Origin: Shinisaurus crocodilurus
Taxonomy: Eukaryota; Chordata; Lepidosauria; Squamata; Shinisauridae
Assembly (NCBI GenBank): GCA_021292165.1
Contig: CM037877.1
Span: forward strand, 130,442,274 to 130,506,273
DNA: 64,000 nucleotides
Direction: 5' to 3'
A program made the position numbers and the translations under genes. Shown piece by piece: positions 33,475 to 44,749 of the stretch. Positions within the stretch are counted from its first letter, which is position 1. Each line of letters opens with the position of its first letter. The notes under the pieces were generated by a model. That model was not told where the DNA came from and did not search any database. It saw only the letters and a list, made by a program, of their open reading frames with translations.

Positions 33475-33580
33475 CAGTGTTCTCCAACCTTGGGTCCCCA
33501 GATGTTTTTGGCTGACAACTCCCAGCATGCTGGGAGTTGTCGGCCAAAAACATCTGGGGACCCAAGGTTGGAGAACACTG
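33475..33580. mobile_element. hAT-type foldback MITE, minimal palindrome
   Basis: CAGTGTTCTCCAACCTTGGG ... CCCAAGGTTGGAGAACACTG; the arms meet at CAGCATGCTG. Flanks show no 8-bp duplication. Confidence 0.8.
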
Positions 33581-33667
33581 CGAAGTTCAGCCTTTAGCCT
33601 TGCTCTTTCTCTTGTTATATTTCTCCCTGCCAGTCCCTAGCCTTGCTTGTTCCCTCACTCCTTTATC

Positions 33668-33800
33668 TCACTGGGAGGGTTCACAAGCCACACTAAGCCA
33701 CAGTGTGTACCAAGCTGCCCAATGTGGCTTAGAAGCCACCCTACTCCCAACGTGCCCGACAGATGACCGTGTTGTCCGGCAAACCACTGTGGGGCAAACA
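33668..33800. repeat. Relic related to the GGGTTCGCA foldback group
   Basis: GGGTTCACAAGCCACACTAAG and TGTGGCTTAGAAGCCACCCT repeat a CCACACTAAGCCACA motif in both orientations. A poor match to 25,689, so low confidence. Confidence 0.3.
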
Positions 33801-33832
33801 AACTATGGAGAAAGGAGCCTTTGGGGGTTCCT

Positions 33833-33834
<2 letters not shown>

Positions 33835-33860
<26 letters not shown>
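33835..33860. repeat. (CA)n microsatellite
   Basis: Thirteen uninterrupted CA units. Confidence 0.95.
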
Positions 33861-33863
<3 letters not shown>

Positions 33864-33899
33864 CCCTCATGTGTAATCGGCTGAGTGTGTGTGTGCATA

Positions 33900-34690
33900 G
33901 TTCCTCTCGAATGGATGGCGCCTGGAAGTCCAGAGGAGCCAGGCTGAAAGCTTTCATATGTAAATGTAGTTCAAACCCAGTAAGTCATGAGTTCCCCTCC
34001 CTGCCTGGCCAGGTGAAGTTCATCTTGATTGGCTAAGAGGCAGCAGAGCTATAGGGAGGAGGGGAGGGGGGGGAAGGTATATTTCCCAAAGCGTGGGTTT
34101 TGGTCTTTGTCTGTCTTTGAATCGCATGGCTACCCGGCTGTTGGGCAATGGCGGTAAGCCAAGGACCCCAGGTAGCGCCTGGTGAAATTAGCTGAATGGG
34201 GGCTCTGGTAAAGGCAGGCCCTGTGGAGGGCTACCATCTCGGACCTTCGGGTAGATGGAATAGTTCCCCCCGGGCGGCAGGGCTGTGCTGGATCTAACCC
34301 TGGAAGGAAGAGGACTGACCCCCAGGTAACAGAGTTATGTGCCTGGGAGACAGAATCAGGTTTTATTATTTTGTAGCTCTATTTCTGTGTGCCAAAACGT
34401 CTCTCTCTCTTTTGTGCTTCTCTCATTTCCCACCTTTTGTTGTAAAATGCTACCAGAATAAACCTTGTTTTGGTTTTACCCCACATGGGTGTTGTAGTTG
34501 CTCTGTGGCTTCAGTATCTAAATCCAGGTTACAGAATTGAAGGCGAGTCCCTGAACAGAGATTCAAGTAGGGTTGCAAGGAGCTGAGGCTTGGCAATCTG
34601 GTACCTTGAGGTCTCTGGGGGTCTTGGTTCCTTTGGGGTAGGTAAGGGTGGGGTGGTGGTGGGCCAGCCAGCCCCCCCTTCCTCCACACA
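33900..34690 (+). mobile_element. LTR-like promoter and polyadenylation region
   Basis: GATTGGCTAAGAGGCAGC near 34,028 holds a CCAAT-type box in reverse, GGTATATTTCCC near 34,075 is TATA-like, and AATAAACCTTGTTTTGG near 34,459 is a polyadenylation signal followed by a GT-rich stretch. This order fits U3-R-U5 of a retroelement LTR. No TG...CA ends or target duplication could be set. Confidence 0.35.
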
Positions 34691-34844
34691 AACCCTACAA
34701 CAAGCCATGGCTTGTCGGGGTGGCTTCAAAGCCAGGCTTTAGCCACCCTGACAAAACCATCCCAGGTTCGCAAAACATGCTAAGCCAGCAAAACCAACAA
34801 GGACACTTTCCTGCTGCCCAGTTCCCGGCATAGATCATCCAGGG
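34691..34844. repeat. Possible partial foldback repeat
   Basis: ACCCTACAACAAGCCATGGC and GGTGGCTTCAAAGCCAGGC resemble the centre of the element at 25,689-26,047 (GAACCCTACAACAAGCCAAG, TGACTTCAAAGCCATCC). CAGGTTCGCAAAACATG could be an end. Confidence 0.35.
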
Positions 34845-35658
34845 AAGGCACTTGATAGCCCATTGTGACCAATCTGCATGACATTTTCCAGATAAAATCG
34901 ATAGTATCTGTGCTGACTTGGATGCCATAGTTGATACGAGTCCAGTGGATGTTACTTTGGCCCCTGCTTACCAGTCACAATGGGTACCTTTCAATGTGTA
35001 CAGGCCAAGGATGTGGATAGGATCCTTGGAGAGGTGAGGCCTACCACTTGTGTGCTGGACCCTTGCCCTTCCTGGCTCATAAAAGCAGCCAGGGGGGCTG
35101 GCTGAGTGGGTAAGGGTAGTGGTGAACGCCTCTTTGTGGCAAGGTGTGATTCTATCTTGCCTATAAGAGGCATTGGTAAGACCTTTGTTTAAAAAAACCC
35201 AGCCCTCCCTGAGCCACAGTGTATTGGATAATTTTTGGCCAGTCCCCAATATTCCATTCTTGGGCAACTTGCTAGAGCATGTGGTGCACTGGTGCCTTCT
35301 CAGCTCCAGGGATTTTGGGGTGAGGCAAATGATCTAGATCCATTTCAATCTGGCTTCAGGACTGGTTAAGGGACAGGGATTGCTTTGGTCACCTTGGTGG
35401 ATGAGCTACACCAGGAATTGGACAGCAGGAAAGTGGCCCTGTTGGTTTCGCTGGACCTCTCGGTGGATTTCAATACCATTGACCATGGTAGCCTTCTGAG
35501 GTGTCTGTCTGAGATGGGACTGGAAGGCACTGTTATACTGTAGCTCTGGTCCTTCTTGGAGGGGTGATTTCAGAAGTTGGTGCTAGGGGATTCCTGTTTG
35601 ACACCATGGCCATTGGCCTGTGGTGTCCCTCAGGGTTCCATCTTATCCCCCAATGCTA

Positions 35659-35659
<1 letters not shown>

Positions 35660-35727
<68 letters not shown>

Positions 35728-35947
35728 CCCGCCTTTTTTCCAGCAAGGAACCCAAGGCGGCTTACATAATCCTCCTCCTCCTCCTCCTCTCCATTTTATC
35801 CTCACAACAACCCTGTGAGTTAGGTTAGGCTGAGAGTCAGTGACTGGCCCAAAGTAATCCAGTGAGTTTCATGGCCGAGTGGGGACTAGAACCCGGATCT
35901 CCTGAGTCCCAGTCCAACACTCTCACCACTACGCCACACTGGCTCTC
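35660..35947 (-). mobile_element. tRNA-derived, MIR-like SINE with long (AAT)n tail
   Basis: Minus strand: GAGAGCCAGTGTGGCGTAGT (tRNA-like head), GGTTCTAGTCCCCACTCGGC, the CORE-like CACAGGGTTGTTGTGAGGAT, CGCCTTGGGTTCCTTGCTGG, then about 23 AAT units (35,660-35,727 as ATT). It is inserted in the L2 at its reverse transcriptase. Confidence 0.8.
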
Positions 35948-35973
35948 AGTGTATACATGAAATCAGTGGAAGA

Positions 35974-37672
35974 TCAAATATTAAGATAAAAATATGATTA
36001 AATATTTAGGTATAGATATTTTAAAAGAGTTAGAAAAAATAGGAGAACATAATTTTAGAAAGTTAAAGAATGAGGTTAAAATAAGATAGAGGAATATTAA
36101 AAAATTGGTCTTTCATGGTTTGGTAGAATAGCTTTAATAAAAATGAAGATTTTACCAAAGATAATTTTCTTACTTAGAATGATACCAATGTGTTTATCAG
36201 AGAAGGAAATTAAGGAATGGCAAGTAATAATTAATAATTTTTGTAATGGGGGGGGGAGGCGAGGATTACAAAGAGTAAATGGTACAAATCCCAAAAAGGA
36301 GGTGGGCTTAGCCTTCCTAATATTAAGTGGTATTATATAGCTAATCAATTAAGGTATATAATGGATATTATAGTTAAGAAGAATATTATGTGGTTAGAGT
36401 TAGAAGCGCAGGAAATAGGAATTGGGATGGAATTTTTTTTATTTTTTTAAAAAAACTAATAGTATGGTAAAAAGAATAGAAAATCCCTTTTTGAAAAATA
36501 TGTTAGGGATTTGGAACAGTAATAGACAGATTTTTATACCAGGGATATCCCCGTTAATCCAAGTGGTAGCAATGGAGGACTTTCCAGAAAACGCACAGCA
36601 TTTGGAAGGTTTATTTAGGGGAGAAAAGGTTATCAAATTAATGGATTGGATGGGAAAAATTGAGTCTAGACAACAAATAATTGAAATGTTTGGGCCAGGT
36701 AGAATTTCGTAGTTAAATTTAATGCAATTAGTTCAGTGGACTAAGAAATGGAAGAAGAGAAATGAGCATGAGAGGGAATTCACTGGATTTGAAAAGAAAG
36801 TGCTGTCTAGAGAACTTATAGAAGGGAATGTTTCTTCCAGAGGGATAACAAAGGAGATATATAAAATGTTTCAAAAAATTGAAGTGCAAAAAGATAATCT
36901 TAAGATGATATGGGATATGGAATTTGAGGAGGAGATATCGAATGTGGGGTGGAAAAATATTTGGTGCAGACGTATATTAAGAAATATGTCAGTAAGGATA
37001 AAAGAGATTTTTTAAAAAACTATTTGGAGATGGTATCTGACTCCAGTAAGATTAAATAAAATAGACAGTAATTGTGCTCCATTGTGTTGGAGAGGTTGTC
37101 AGGAACTTGGTACTTATGCTCATATGTGGTGGAGTTGTAAAAGCGTATTGGATTTTTGGAATACAATTTTTGTAGAAATTATTGGCATTAACTTGGAGGT
37201 CTGTCCAAAATTAGCATTGTTATCAATAATGGAGAAACTTCTGTGCTCTCAAGAGATAAAGGAATTAATTGTAAGTTTGTTAGCGGGGAGATTATTGATA
37301 GCAAGGAAATGGAAAGTTCAACATCAGTATTTAATTATAGATTGGTATAAAGAGGTGTGGGATATTGCTTTAAATGATAAATTAACATGTAGTATTAAAT
37401 GTAAAAAGGGACAATTAAAGAAAAATAATTTTAAGGATATATGGGGACCATTTTTAGATTATGTTTTAGTAAAGGGAAAAGGGAGTAAGCCATGTCAAGA
37501 TATGATGTATTTTTGAATATAGATTAATAATGGATTATGTGGATAGAATTTTTTTTTTTGGCCCCGTGGTGACAGGTGCACTTTGGAGTTTTATGGATTT
37601 GTGGGTTTATGTTTTTCCTTTTTTGTATGTGTGTTCATTTAAAATAAATAAATAAAATTAAAAAAAGAAAAA
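35974..37672 (+). pseudogene. L1 LINE inserted in the L2, 5'-truncated ORF2
   Basis: The frame, broken by several indels, encodes FHGLVRIALIKMKILPKIIF and the C-terminal region with WWSCKSVLDFWNTIF, EVCPKLALLSIMEKLLC and WKVQHQYLIIDWYKEVWDIA, ending CQDMMYF. The cysteine motif CWRGCQEL...HMWWSC is present near 37,082-37,140. The reverse transcriptase catalytic box lies upstream of the truncation. Target duplication GAAATCAGTGGAAGA flanks it at 35,959-35,973 and 37,673-37,687. Confidence 0.88.
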
Positions 37673-38807
37673 GAAATCAGTGGAAGAGATTATCTTGAGT
37701 TTGGGGGTTCAGTGCCACTGGTATGCTGATGACATCCAACTCTATCTCTCCTTTCCATCTAAATTCAAGGAAGCTGTTCTAGTTCTAAATTGGTGTCTGT
37801 TGTTGGTAATGGACTGGATGAGGGCTAACAAATTGAAGCTTAATCGAGACAAGACAGAGCTGCTCCTAGTTAGCTGAAAGGCAGATCAGGGAACAGGGAC
37901 TCAACTTGTGTTGGATAGGGTTATCCTATCCACAGTTTGGGTGTACTCCTGGAATTGGCCTTGAACTTGGATAGTCAGGTTTCAGCGGTGGCAAGGCGTG
38001 CGTTTGCACAGTCGTGGCTAGTGTCCCAACTGCTCCCATTCCTAGAGATATCTGATCCAACCACAGTCACACATACCTTAGTTACATCCCATTTGGACTA
38101 CTGTAATGTGCTCAGTGTGGGGCTGCCTTTGAAACTGTTCAGAAACTGGTCCAGAATGTTATGGCCAGACCATTGACTGGGGCCAGTTATAGGGAGCACG
38201 TGACTCCCTTGTTACAACAACTTCACTGGCTACCAGTCTGTTTCCAGGTACAATTCAAAGTGTTGGTTATGACCTATAAAGCCCTATATGGCTTGGTACC
38301 AGGCTATGTGAAAGACCACCTTCTCCCATACAAGCCTGCCTGGGTATTAAGATCTTTCGGAGTGGCCCTTCTTTCAATACCACTGCCTTCCGAGGCACTT
38401 TTGGTGGCAACACTAGAGAGGGCCTTCTTGGTGGCTGCACCCTGCCAAGAGAAGCTAGGTTCGCTCCCTCTCCGCTGTCCTTCCATCAGCAGGTTAAGAA
38501 CTTTTTATTCAAGGCTTTTGGTGTGTAAGGAGGTCTCTTGGGTTGGATGTTGTTTTTATTTGCTATTGCTGTGCTTTATTGTGTTTTAATGCATTATTTT
38601 ATTATTGTTTTAATCAAGTTATACTTATGATTGTAAGCCACCTTGGGTGCTATTTTTCTTGGTAGAAAGGTGAGGTACAAATCAAATCAAATCAATCAAT
38701 AAATAAGAGAAAAAGTAGTTATAGCCATATCTTGATTTCCCATGGTAGGCAATGGGAGACACAAAGCCTCAGATTTCTGAATCTCAACTTGGGCCTGGTA
38801 CCTGAGT

Positions 38808-39009
38808 CATAGGAACATAGGAATCTGCCTCATACTGAATCAGACCATCGACCCATCTAGCCCAATACTGTCAACACTGACTGGCAGCAGCTCTCTAGGG
38901 TTTCAGGCAGAATTCCCCCCCCCCAGCCCTACCTGGAGATGCCGGGGATTGAACCTGGGACCTTCCACATGCAAAGCAGGGGCTCTACCACTGAGCTACA
39001 GCCCCTCCC
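38808..39009 (-). mobile_element. tRNA-derived SINE with intact Pol III boxes
   Basis: On the minus strand, TAGCTCAGTGGTAGAGC (box A, 38,982-38,998) and GGTTCAATCCC (box B, 38,945-38,955) sit at tRNA-like spacing. The body follows with CTGGGCTAGATGGG-type sequence and a tail ending CCTATGTTCCTATG. The head is tRNA-like but is part of a SINE, not a tRNA gene: there is no proper acceptor stem. Confidence 0.85.
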
Positions 39010-39379
39010 AAGTTGAAGCAGAGGGCCTCCAAATTAGTTTGAGCCAACGTGGGTCATTTTCCAAAGTGCCAAATCGGGGTCCAAGTTGACTCTTGGGGTC
39101 TGTGCACTCCTCTAGTTACTCAATTAATGTAATGCCATTATTTTGAATGTAAGAAATACCTGCCATAGTCATGGAGCTAGTCCACACAAGGTGCTGCTGC
39201 TGTGCTACTCTAGGTGATGGTTAAATGGAGCTGAGAAGGACAGCCTCCATTACATGCCCATCGGTTAATGTTATGGGTACAAATCAGAGTTTTAAGCTCA
39301 AACCTTTAACTGGTCTGGGCTGAAATATATTTGCCTCCTTTTCTTTGCTCCTGCACAATTACTTCTTACAATATATTTT
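39010..39379. other. No gene recognised
   Basis: No repeat ends seen before the LTR. ATTTT borders the LTR at 39,375-39,379. Confidence 0.4.
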
Positions 39380-40149
39380 TGTGAAGGACCAGCACCTGGG
39401 TCCTTTGCGTGAGTTCGGCGCTCAACGGGTTAACCAGTGCCGCGTTACAGCCCGTACAAGCAAGAGGAACCACCTAGGAGGTTTCTAAACGCACAAAAGG
39501 AAACTCCGCCTTTAAACTACCAAATAAGGCTTTTATTTGTTTACACAAGATATGGATCGGAACTAACAGCTTTCTAGGAATTACTACAACGTCAATAAGA
39601 CCTGACATGACCTTTAAGTTTATCAATGAACAGGCTCAGGCTAGCGCATTTGGATTAGTCAGTTACCTTAGATCAGAGACATCACGTTATTCAGTTTCAG
39701 CCTAGCTCCGGGTCTGTCCGATCCGGGGAAAGAAACAGCTTACTCCAGCTGCTGCTGGAGGGTGGTTCGTGCTCAAAGCACCCTGGGTTCCCAACAACCA
39801 ACAGAGGGAGGGGAGAGGGGTTTTCTACCCCTGGGTTTCCCGCTCTCCCGCCCCTTAGGTCAGGTGGGGCTTATTGCCTGCTCCTTCGTGTCAGGTGGGC
39901 TTATTCCTGCCCGGGAAGAAGGTGACGTATTGGATACTTTACAGCTCTTTGAGACTGCCCTGTCAGGTTGATGGTCTTGATGGTCCTTTCCTGGGTTTTG
40001 TGGATTACAAGCGAGATCCTACTTTGCTGGAATGCCGGTCTGTCTGGCTGCTTCCCTGTAACCCAATCCCCCCTTCTCGCCCCCCTCCCCTGGAGGACGG
40101 AGACTGGGGTGTGCGTGTACATGTATACTCGTGTCAGGCTTTCTCCACA
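39380..40149 (-). mobile_element. 3' LTR of the Gmr1-like Gypsy element
   Basis: On the minus strand: TGTGGAGAAAGCCTGACACG ... GGTGCTGGTCCTTCACA, 770 bp. It is homologous throughout to the solo LTR at 15,749-16,540. The purine-rich AAAGGGAAGGG directly upstream (40,150-40,160 on the plus strand as complement) is the polypurine tract that primes second-strand synthesis. Confidence 0.92.
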
Positions 40150-40200
40150 CCCTTCCCTTTGAAAAAAGATGGCATTGGGGCCCACCACCCCAATCCCTAT

Positions 40201-41525
40201 CTAACTGTCTCCCACTGAGAAAGCCCGGGACAACCCATCTGCCACGATGTTGTCCTTGCCCTTGATGTGTTCCACTGAAAAATCAAAATCCTGCAGGGCT
40301 AAGCTCCACCGCAGTAACTTCTGGTTGGATCCCTTCACCCTGTCCAACCAACACAAGGGGGAATGGTCGGTCTGCAACAAGAACCGGCGTCCCCAAAGGT
40401 AGGGGCGAAGCTTGGTCACTGCCCATACTATTGCCAAACATTCCTTTTCGACAGTGGCCAGGTTCCGCTCCCGGGGCAAAAGTTTTTTACTCAAGTAGGC
40501 GACAGGGCATAGCCCTTGCCCTGGCCGTTCCTGCAGCAAGACGGCCCCCATTCCTGCTTCTGAGGCATCCATCTGCAGGACAAAGGGGGCTTCGAAATCA
40601 GGCGCTTGCAGCACAGGGGCTGCCATCAAGCTGGCCTTCAATCCTTCGAACGCTGCCTGGCAAGCAGCTGACCACTGGACTTTGACGGGCTGCCGCTTCC
40701 TACACAAATCCGTCAGAGGGGCAGCTAGCTGGCTAAAGTGGGGCACAAATTTACGATAGTAGCCAGCCAGCCCTAAAAAAGCTTGCACCTGTTTCTTCGT
40801 CTGGGGCTGGGGCCAGGTGCGGATAGACTCGATCTTCGCCTCCAGGGGCTTGACACTACCTCCCCCCACCCTTTGGCCTAGATACTCTACCTCCCCCCGC
40901 CCAACCTGACACTTCTTAGCCTTCACGGTCAGCCCCGCTTCCTGAATCCTCTGAAATACTTGACGGACATGTTGCAAATGCTGTTCCCAGGTGGAGCTGA
41001 AAATGGCGATATCGTCCAAGTACGCACAGGCGAACTCCCCCAACCCATTTAGCATCCCATTTACCAGCCTTTGGAAGGTAGCCGGACCGTTCCGGACCCC
41101 GAATGGCAGGGTGGTGAACTGAAACAACCCTAGATGGGTCACAAATGCGGATTTCAACACAGCATCCGGATCGAGGGGGACTTGCCAATAACCTTTGGTC
41201 AGATCCAGGGTAGTGATGTACTTGGCCCCCCCAACCGTTCCAACAACACATCCATGTTTGGGATGGGGTAGGGATCAGGGACAGTCACTTTGTTGATCTT
41301 CCGATAATCTACACAGAACCGAACCCCCCCCATCCTTCTTGGCTACTAGCACTATCGGAGAGGACCAGGGGCTAGAGCTGGGCACAATGACTCCAAGATC
41401 TAACATGGTTTGGATTTCGTCTGCAATGACCTGGGCATGGGGCCCCACCGCCCGGTAGGGTAGGGACTGTATTGGGGGGCTATTCCCCGTCTCAATGGTG
41501 TGTTGCACGAGAGTAGTGCATCCCG
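40201..41525 (-). pseudogene. Gypsy reverse transcriptase and RNase H
   Basis: Copies element RNA into DNA in the virus-like particle. N-terminal RT block (PIQSLPYRAVG, SPWSSPIVLVAKKDGG) lies at about 41,325-41,500 and then shifts frame at a G-run near 41,325. LTKGYW-type palm sequence follows after another shift near 41,232. The longest open part (40,201-41,160) holds LPFGVRNGPATFQRL, the catalytic YLDD (residues 47-50 of that part), FLGLAGYYRKF, and RNase H with QMDASEAGMG, TVEKECLAIVWAV, QTDHSP and VADGLSR, so its acidic residues are present. It ends about 50 bp before the LTR. Confidence 0.88.
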
Positions 41526-42990
41526 GGCAGGTCGGAAAACATGGGCTGGAAGTCTTCTAGGACCTGGCTAATTTGTCTCTGTTGCTGTTCGGACAGGGAG
41601 GGCGACAATTGGATCTCATCCAACCCTCCCCCTACCCCCCATTCTGCCAACAAGTCCCCGTCAGAGATTTCTGGTTCCACACGTTCGTGTACGCCCCCTA
41701 CCTTCGTTCCCCATTCCACATACAATTTTAACATATTTACATGAAATACCTTTTGCTTTCCCGGCTGTCCCGGAAAAGCCACTTGATAGTTAACCTCCCC
41801 CGACCTTCCAATCACGGTCCCCGGGCCCTCCCATTTCAAACACAATTTGTCCGTTTTCAGGGGGCGCAGTACCAGCACTTGGTCCCCCACTTCAAAAGTC
41901 CGTGGCACGGCCGTCCGGTTGTACCACGCGCTCTGCCGTTGTTGCGCTGCTCCGAGGTGCTGCTGCGCTGTCTCTCGCACCTCCCGGAGGACAGTTTGGA
42001 GATGTTGCATGAAGGTATGAACCGGCATGGAAGGTTCTGCTGCAACCCCCTCCCATTCCGCCCGCAAAAGGGCCAAAGGTCCCCTTAGTTCCCTCCCAAA
42101 CATCAACTCGTTGGGGGAGAATCCCAGGCTCTCCTGGGGGGAGTCCCGGTATGCAAACAACAGATAGGGGAGCGCTTGATCCCAAGTCCCGGGATGTTTA
42201 GCTGTGTAGGCTCGGATCATTTTTTCTAAAGTCTGGTTGAACCACTCCACTAGCCCATTAGTCTCATGATGATAGGGCACCGAAGTTAGGTGCTCCACAC
42301 ACCCCAATTCCCACATCTTTTTAAACAGTTTGGACACGAATCCCGTGCCACAGTCCAAAACCACCGTGCGGGGCATTCCCAAGCGGGCGAAAAGAGAGAG
42401 GAGAGTCTTAGCCAGGCTAGTAGCAGAGATGGAGGCTAGGGCAAAAGCCTCGGCATAACGAGTGGCAAAGTCAACGACAGTCAGTATGAACTTCTTCCCC
42501 GTCTTGGTGGGGGGATTCAAGGGTCCTACAATGTCCAACCCTATTCTCTCAAAGGGGGTGCCCACTATGGGTAGGGGTTGAAGGGGGGCTTTGGGGTGGT
42601 CCCGGTTGTGTCCCACCCTCTGACAGACATCACAGGACCGACAGTACTCGTTGACTTCGTTCGCCACCATGGGCCAGTAAAAACCTTCCGTCACTCTGGC
42701 AAGTGTCCGTTTTTGTCCCAAGTGACCCCCCCAGGCTACATCATGGGCTAACTGCAGTACAGCCTGGCGATACCTGGAGGGCACAACTAATTGCCTCTTT
42801 CATGACTGGAGACCAAGTTCAGTTTTTGGGCTAAACTCCCTGTAAAGGGCCCCCGCTTCCCACAAGAACCTCTCTGACAGGTCTACTGCCTCACACGCTC
42901 GGCCGGCCCGATCCCAACATTCTTGGAGGGACGGGTCCTGCCGCTGTTCTTCCTGGAAAGCCTTTTGAGTCCCAAAATCTCGGGCCATTG
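41492..42990 (-). pseudogene. Gypsy integrase
   Basis: Inserts the element into DNA. In the open part starting at 42,784 the HHCC zinc site is H14, H21, C51 and C54, and the catalytic triad is D84, D144 and E180, a D-59-D-35-E spacing. The C-terminal part has FEVGDQVLVLRP and GPGTVIGRSGEVNYQV, a GPF/Y-type module. Near the last acid, LVEWFNQ replaces the usual LVERFNQ. An in-frame TGA at 42,800-42,802 interrupts the N-terminal extension. After EWGVGGGLDEIQLSPSLSEQ the frame runs toward the reverse transcriptase, with a one-base shift near 41,520. This places integrase upstream of reverse transcriptase. Confidence 0.9.
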
Positions 42991-44325
42991 GGGCGAATCC
43001 CCCTTGGCCATCCTCCTTAACCGGAGCCAGGGGGGGGTGTTTGGCAACGAACGTTTGGCGGCCGGTGCCGCTTTAGTGCGACTGGGTTTAATAGTCGGGG
43101 AACTGGGAGGCTGCGGGGCAGGGGCTTGTCTGGCTTGCCAACGTGTCACTACCCCCATCTTGACCTGGGCAGTCCGGAACGCTATGTCGTTCCCAATAAT
43201 GATCCCCCACTCTTGCTTCCCATGCACGATGACATCCACCTCCCCTTCCCATCCCCTGTACTTGACCCAAACCCGGGCGAGGGGTACAGCTATGTTGGGA
43301 GAGTTATAGGGTTTTATGGCGCAGGTGCGCCCTTTTAGCATCTGGCTCTTCTTTACCTTACTCCGAGGTAAAGCAGTAATGTCCGCCCCGGTGTCCCTAT
43401 ACCCCACATGGGAAACATTGTTCACAGAGATGGACTCACAGAATTTGTTCTGGCTCCAACGCAGTTGCTCTGGTGACGCAATTTTCATCAGAGACGCTTG
43501 TGAGATGGCCCCAAGGGAATGCTGTCCTCTGCTTAACCGGGGCGGTGTCACATCCTCCGTTTCTTCCTCCAGGGATGAGACCGACTGCTGGTCCTCCTCC
43601 TGTTCCTCCGGCTGCCGGGCCTCGGGAGCGAGCATCCTTCCTACCTTGCCCGGATTTGTTTTGGGGTTGCGGTCCCTCGCGAGGAGTTTGGGGCAACTTC
43701 TCTTGAGGTGACCCAATTCTTTGCAATAAAAACAGCCACTGGTGCTGGTGCTGGTGCTGGTGCTCTCCTTGGGCTTACTTGGGGCTCCCTCCCGAGGTCT
43801 GGGGTTGCCCTTCTCCGCGCCCCCTCTGGCCCCGTTCCGACTGGGATTGCCCCCCTTGCCTCCCTTGGGCTGCCGATACAGCCCCATCTGATCCGCCAGT
43901 TTGCCCATTTCCCGACAGTTTGGGGGATCCCGGTCTTGCACGGCCGTGGCCAAATCCTCCGCAATAGTGGCACAGAACTGCTCCTGGATCAGGAGCTCCC
44001 GCACCTCTGCCAAGGTGGTCTTCCCGGTAGCCCCGATCCACGCATCCCAAACCTGCCCCAGATGCGCCATCCAGGAGGCATATGTGTCCCCTGGGGAGGG
44101 CTGCCCGTAACGAAATTTACGGCGACAGTGTTCGGCTGTGAGGGCAAAACGCTCCCTCACAGCTTCCTTGAACGCAGCATAGTCCAAGGGGGCAGTTTGG
44201 GTATGAATGCCTAAGAGATCGGCCAGCTCCCCGCTGACCTGTGTCCGTAAGGCGGACATCCTTAAATTGTCCGGCACCCTCTGTTCCTGGCAGGCGGCTT
44301 CAAACAGTGTGAAAAAGATCAACAC
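42883..44325 (-). pseudogene. Gypsy gag (C-terminal part) with aspartic protease
   Basis: Structural protein and protease in one 480-codon open frame. The capsid-like part has FKEAVRERFALTAEHCRRKF and GDTYASWMAHLGQVWDAWIG. A CCHC knuckle C198-x2-C201-x4-H206-x4-C211 follows, then an acidic linker. The protease motif DTGAD starts at residue 311 and the later IIIGND matches the ILG-type strand. A frame change near 42,990 separates it from the integrase frame; whether that is programmed or mutational cannot be told. Confidence 0.88.
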
Positions 44326-44749
44326 ATCCTGCCCAGGTTTGTAGGTGGGAAATTGTTTCCTGTCCCATTTGGGGGTCGGAGTGCTCCCGCTCTGGGGTGC
44401 AGTGGGTCCCCCCCCCTCCGGTGCCCGCGGTCAGCCTCGCTAATTCCAGCTGCATCTGCAGCGCCGCTTGTTGATGCTTGACCATCTCCTGCTGATGCCG
44501 CATCACCTCCCTGGTCTGTTGCCAATTCAAGTTGGGGAAGAGAGCATCCAGATCTTCCCCTCCTATGGCTCCACCAGCAACCCCTCCGTCGAGGTCCTCC
44601 TCCAACCCGGGGTCTATCCTGTCGCCTCTCCTGAGGCTGCTTGTTAAGCTGGGGCGGCCCCACTGTTTGGGTCCCTGCCCCTCCAGCAAGGATGAGGGGG
44701 CTCCCTCTCCCTCTTGGTGTTTAGTCTTCGGCCGCACAGTCCACTCCAT
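44300..44749 (-). pseudogene. Gypsy gag, N-terminal part
   Basis: The likely start is ATG at 44,747-44,749 (MEWTVRPKTKHQEG). A glutamine-rich helix REVMRHQQEMVKHQQAALQM lies in the second half. The frame is lost at the C-run 44,408-44,416; in the neighbouring frame the protein would run on into the capsid-like part at 42,883-44,325. Upstream there is only about 100 bp that could be leader. Confidence 0.8.

Larger units (their letters stand above)
34845..38705 (+). pseudogene. L2-clade LINE, ORF2, split by a SINE and an L1
   Basis: Three plus-strand parts form one ORF2: 34,845-35,659, the short 35,948-35,973, and 37,688-38,705. Recognisable blocks are ALLVSLDLSVDFNTIDH and GVPQGSILSP of the reverse transcriptase palm, then YADDIQLYLSFPS (the YADD catalytic box) and NKLKLNRDKTELLLVS, then HLDYCNVL, ASYREHVTPLLQQLHWLPV and TYKALYGLVPGYVKDHLLPY of the C-terminal part. 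YADD followed by QLYLSFP points to L2. There are frameshifts and stops. The 3' end carries TGTAAGCCACCTTGGGTGC and a short AAATCAAATCAATC tail. The 5' part (endonuclease) is missing. Confidence 0.78.

Noticed and set aside
33821..34036. Open frame starting MGVPTHTHTH
   Set aside because: Its N-terminus is the CA microsatellite; the rest lies in an LTR-like region without a domain.
35660..35727. Poly-isoleucine or poly-leucine protein
   Set aside because: Translation of the ATT microsatellite forming the SINE tail.
38982..38998. tRNA gene suggested by box A and box B
   Set aside because: The boxes belong to the head of a SINE with a LINE-like tail; no acceptor stem or complete cloverleaf.
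43316..44214. Plus-strand open frames of 131 and 168 codons
   Set aside because: They are antisense to the Gypsy gag-protease frame and reflect its codon composition.
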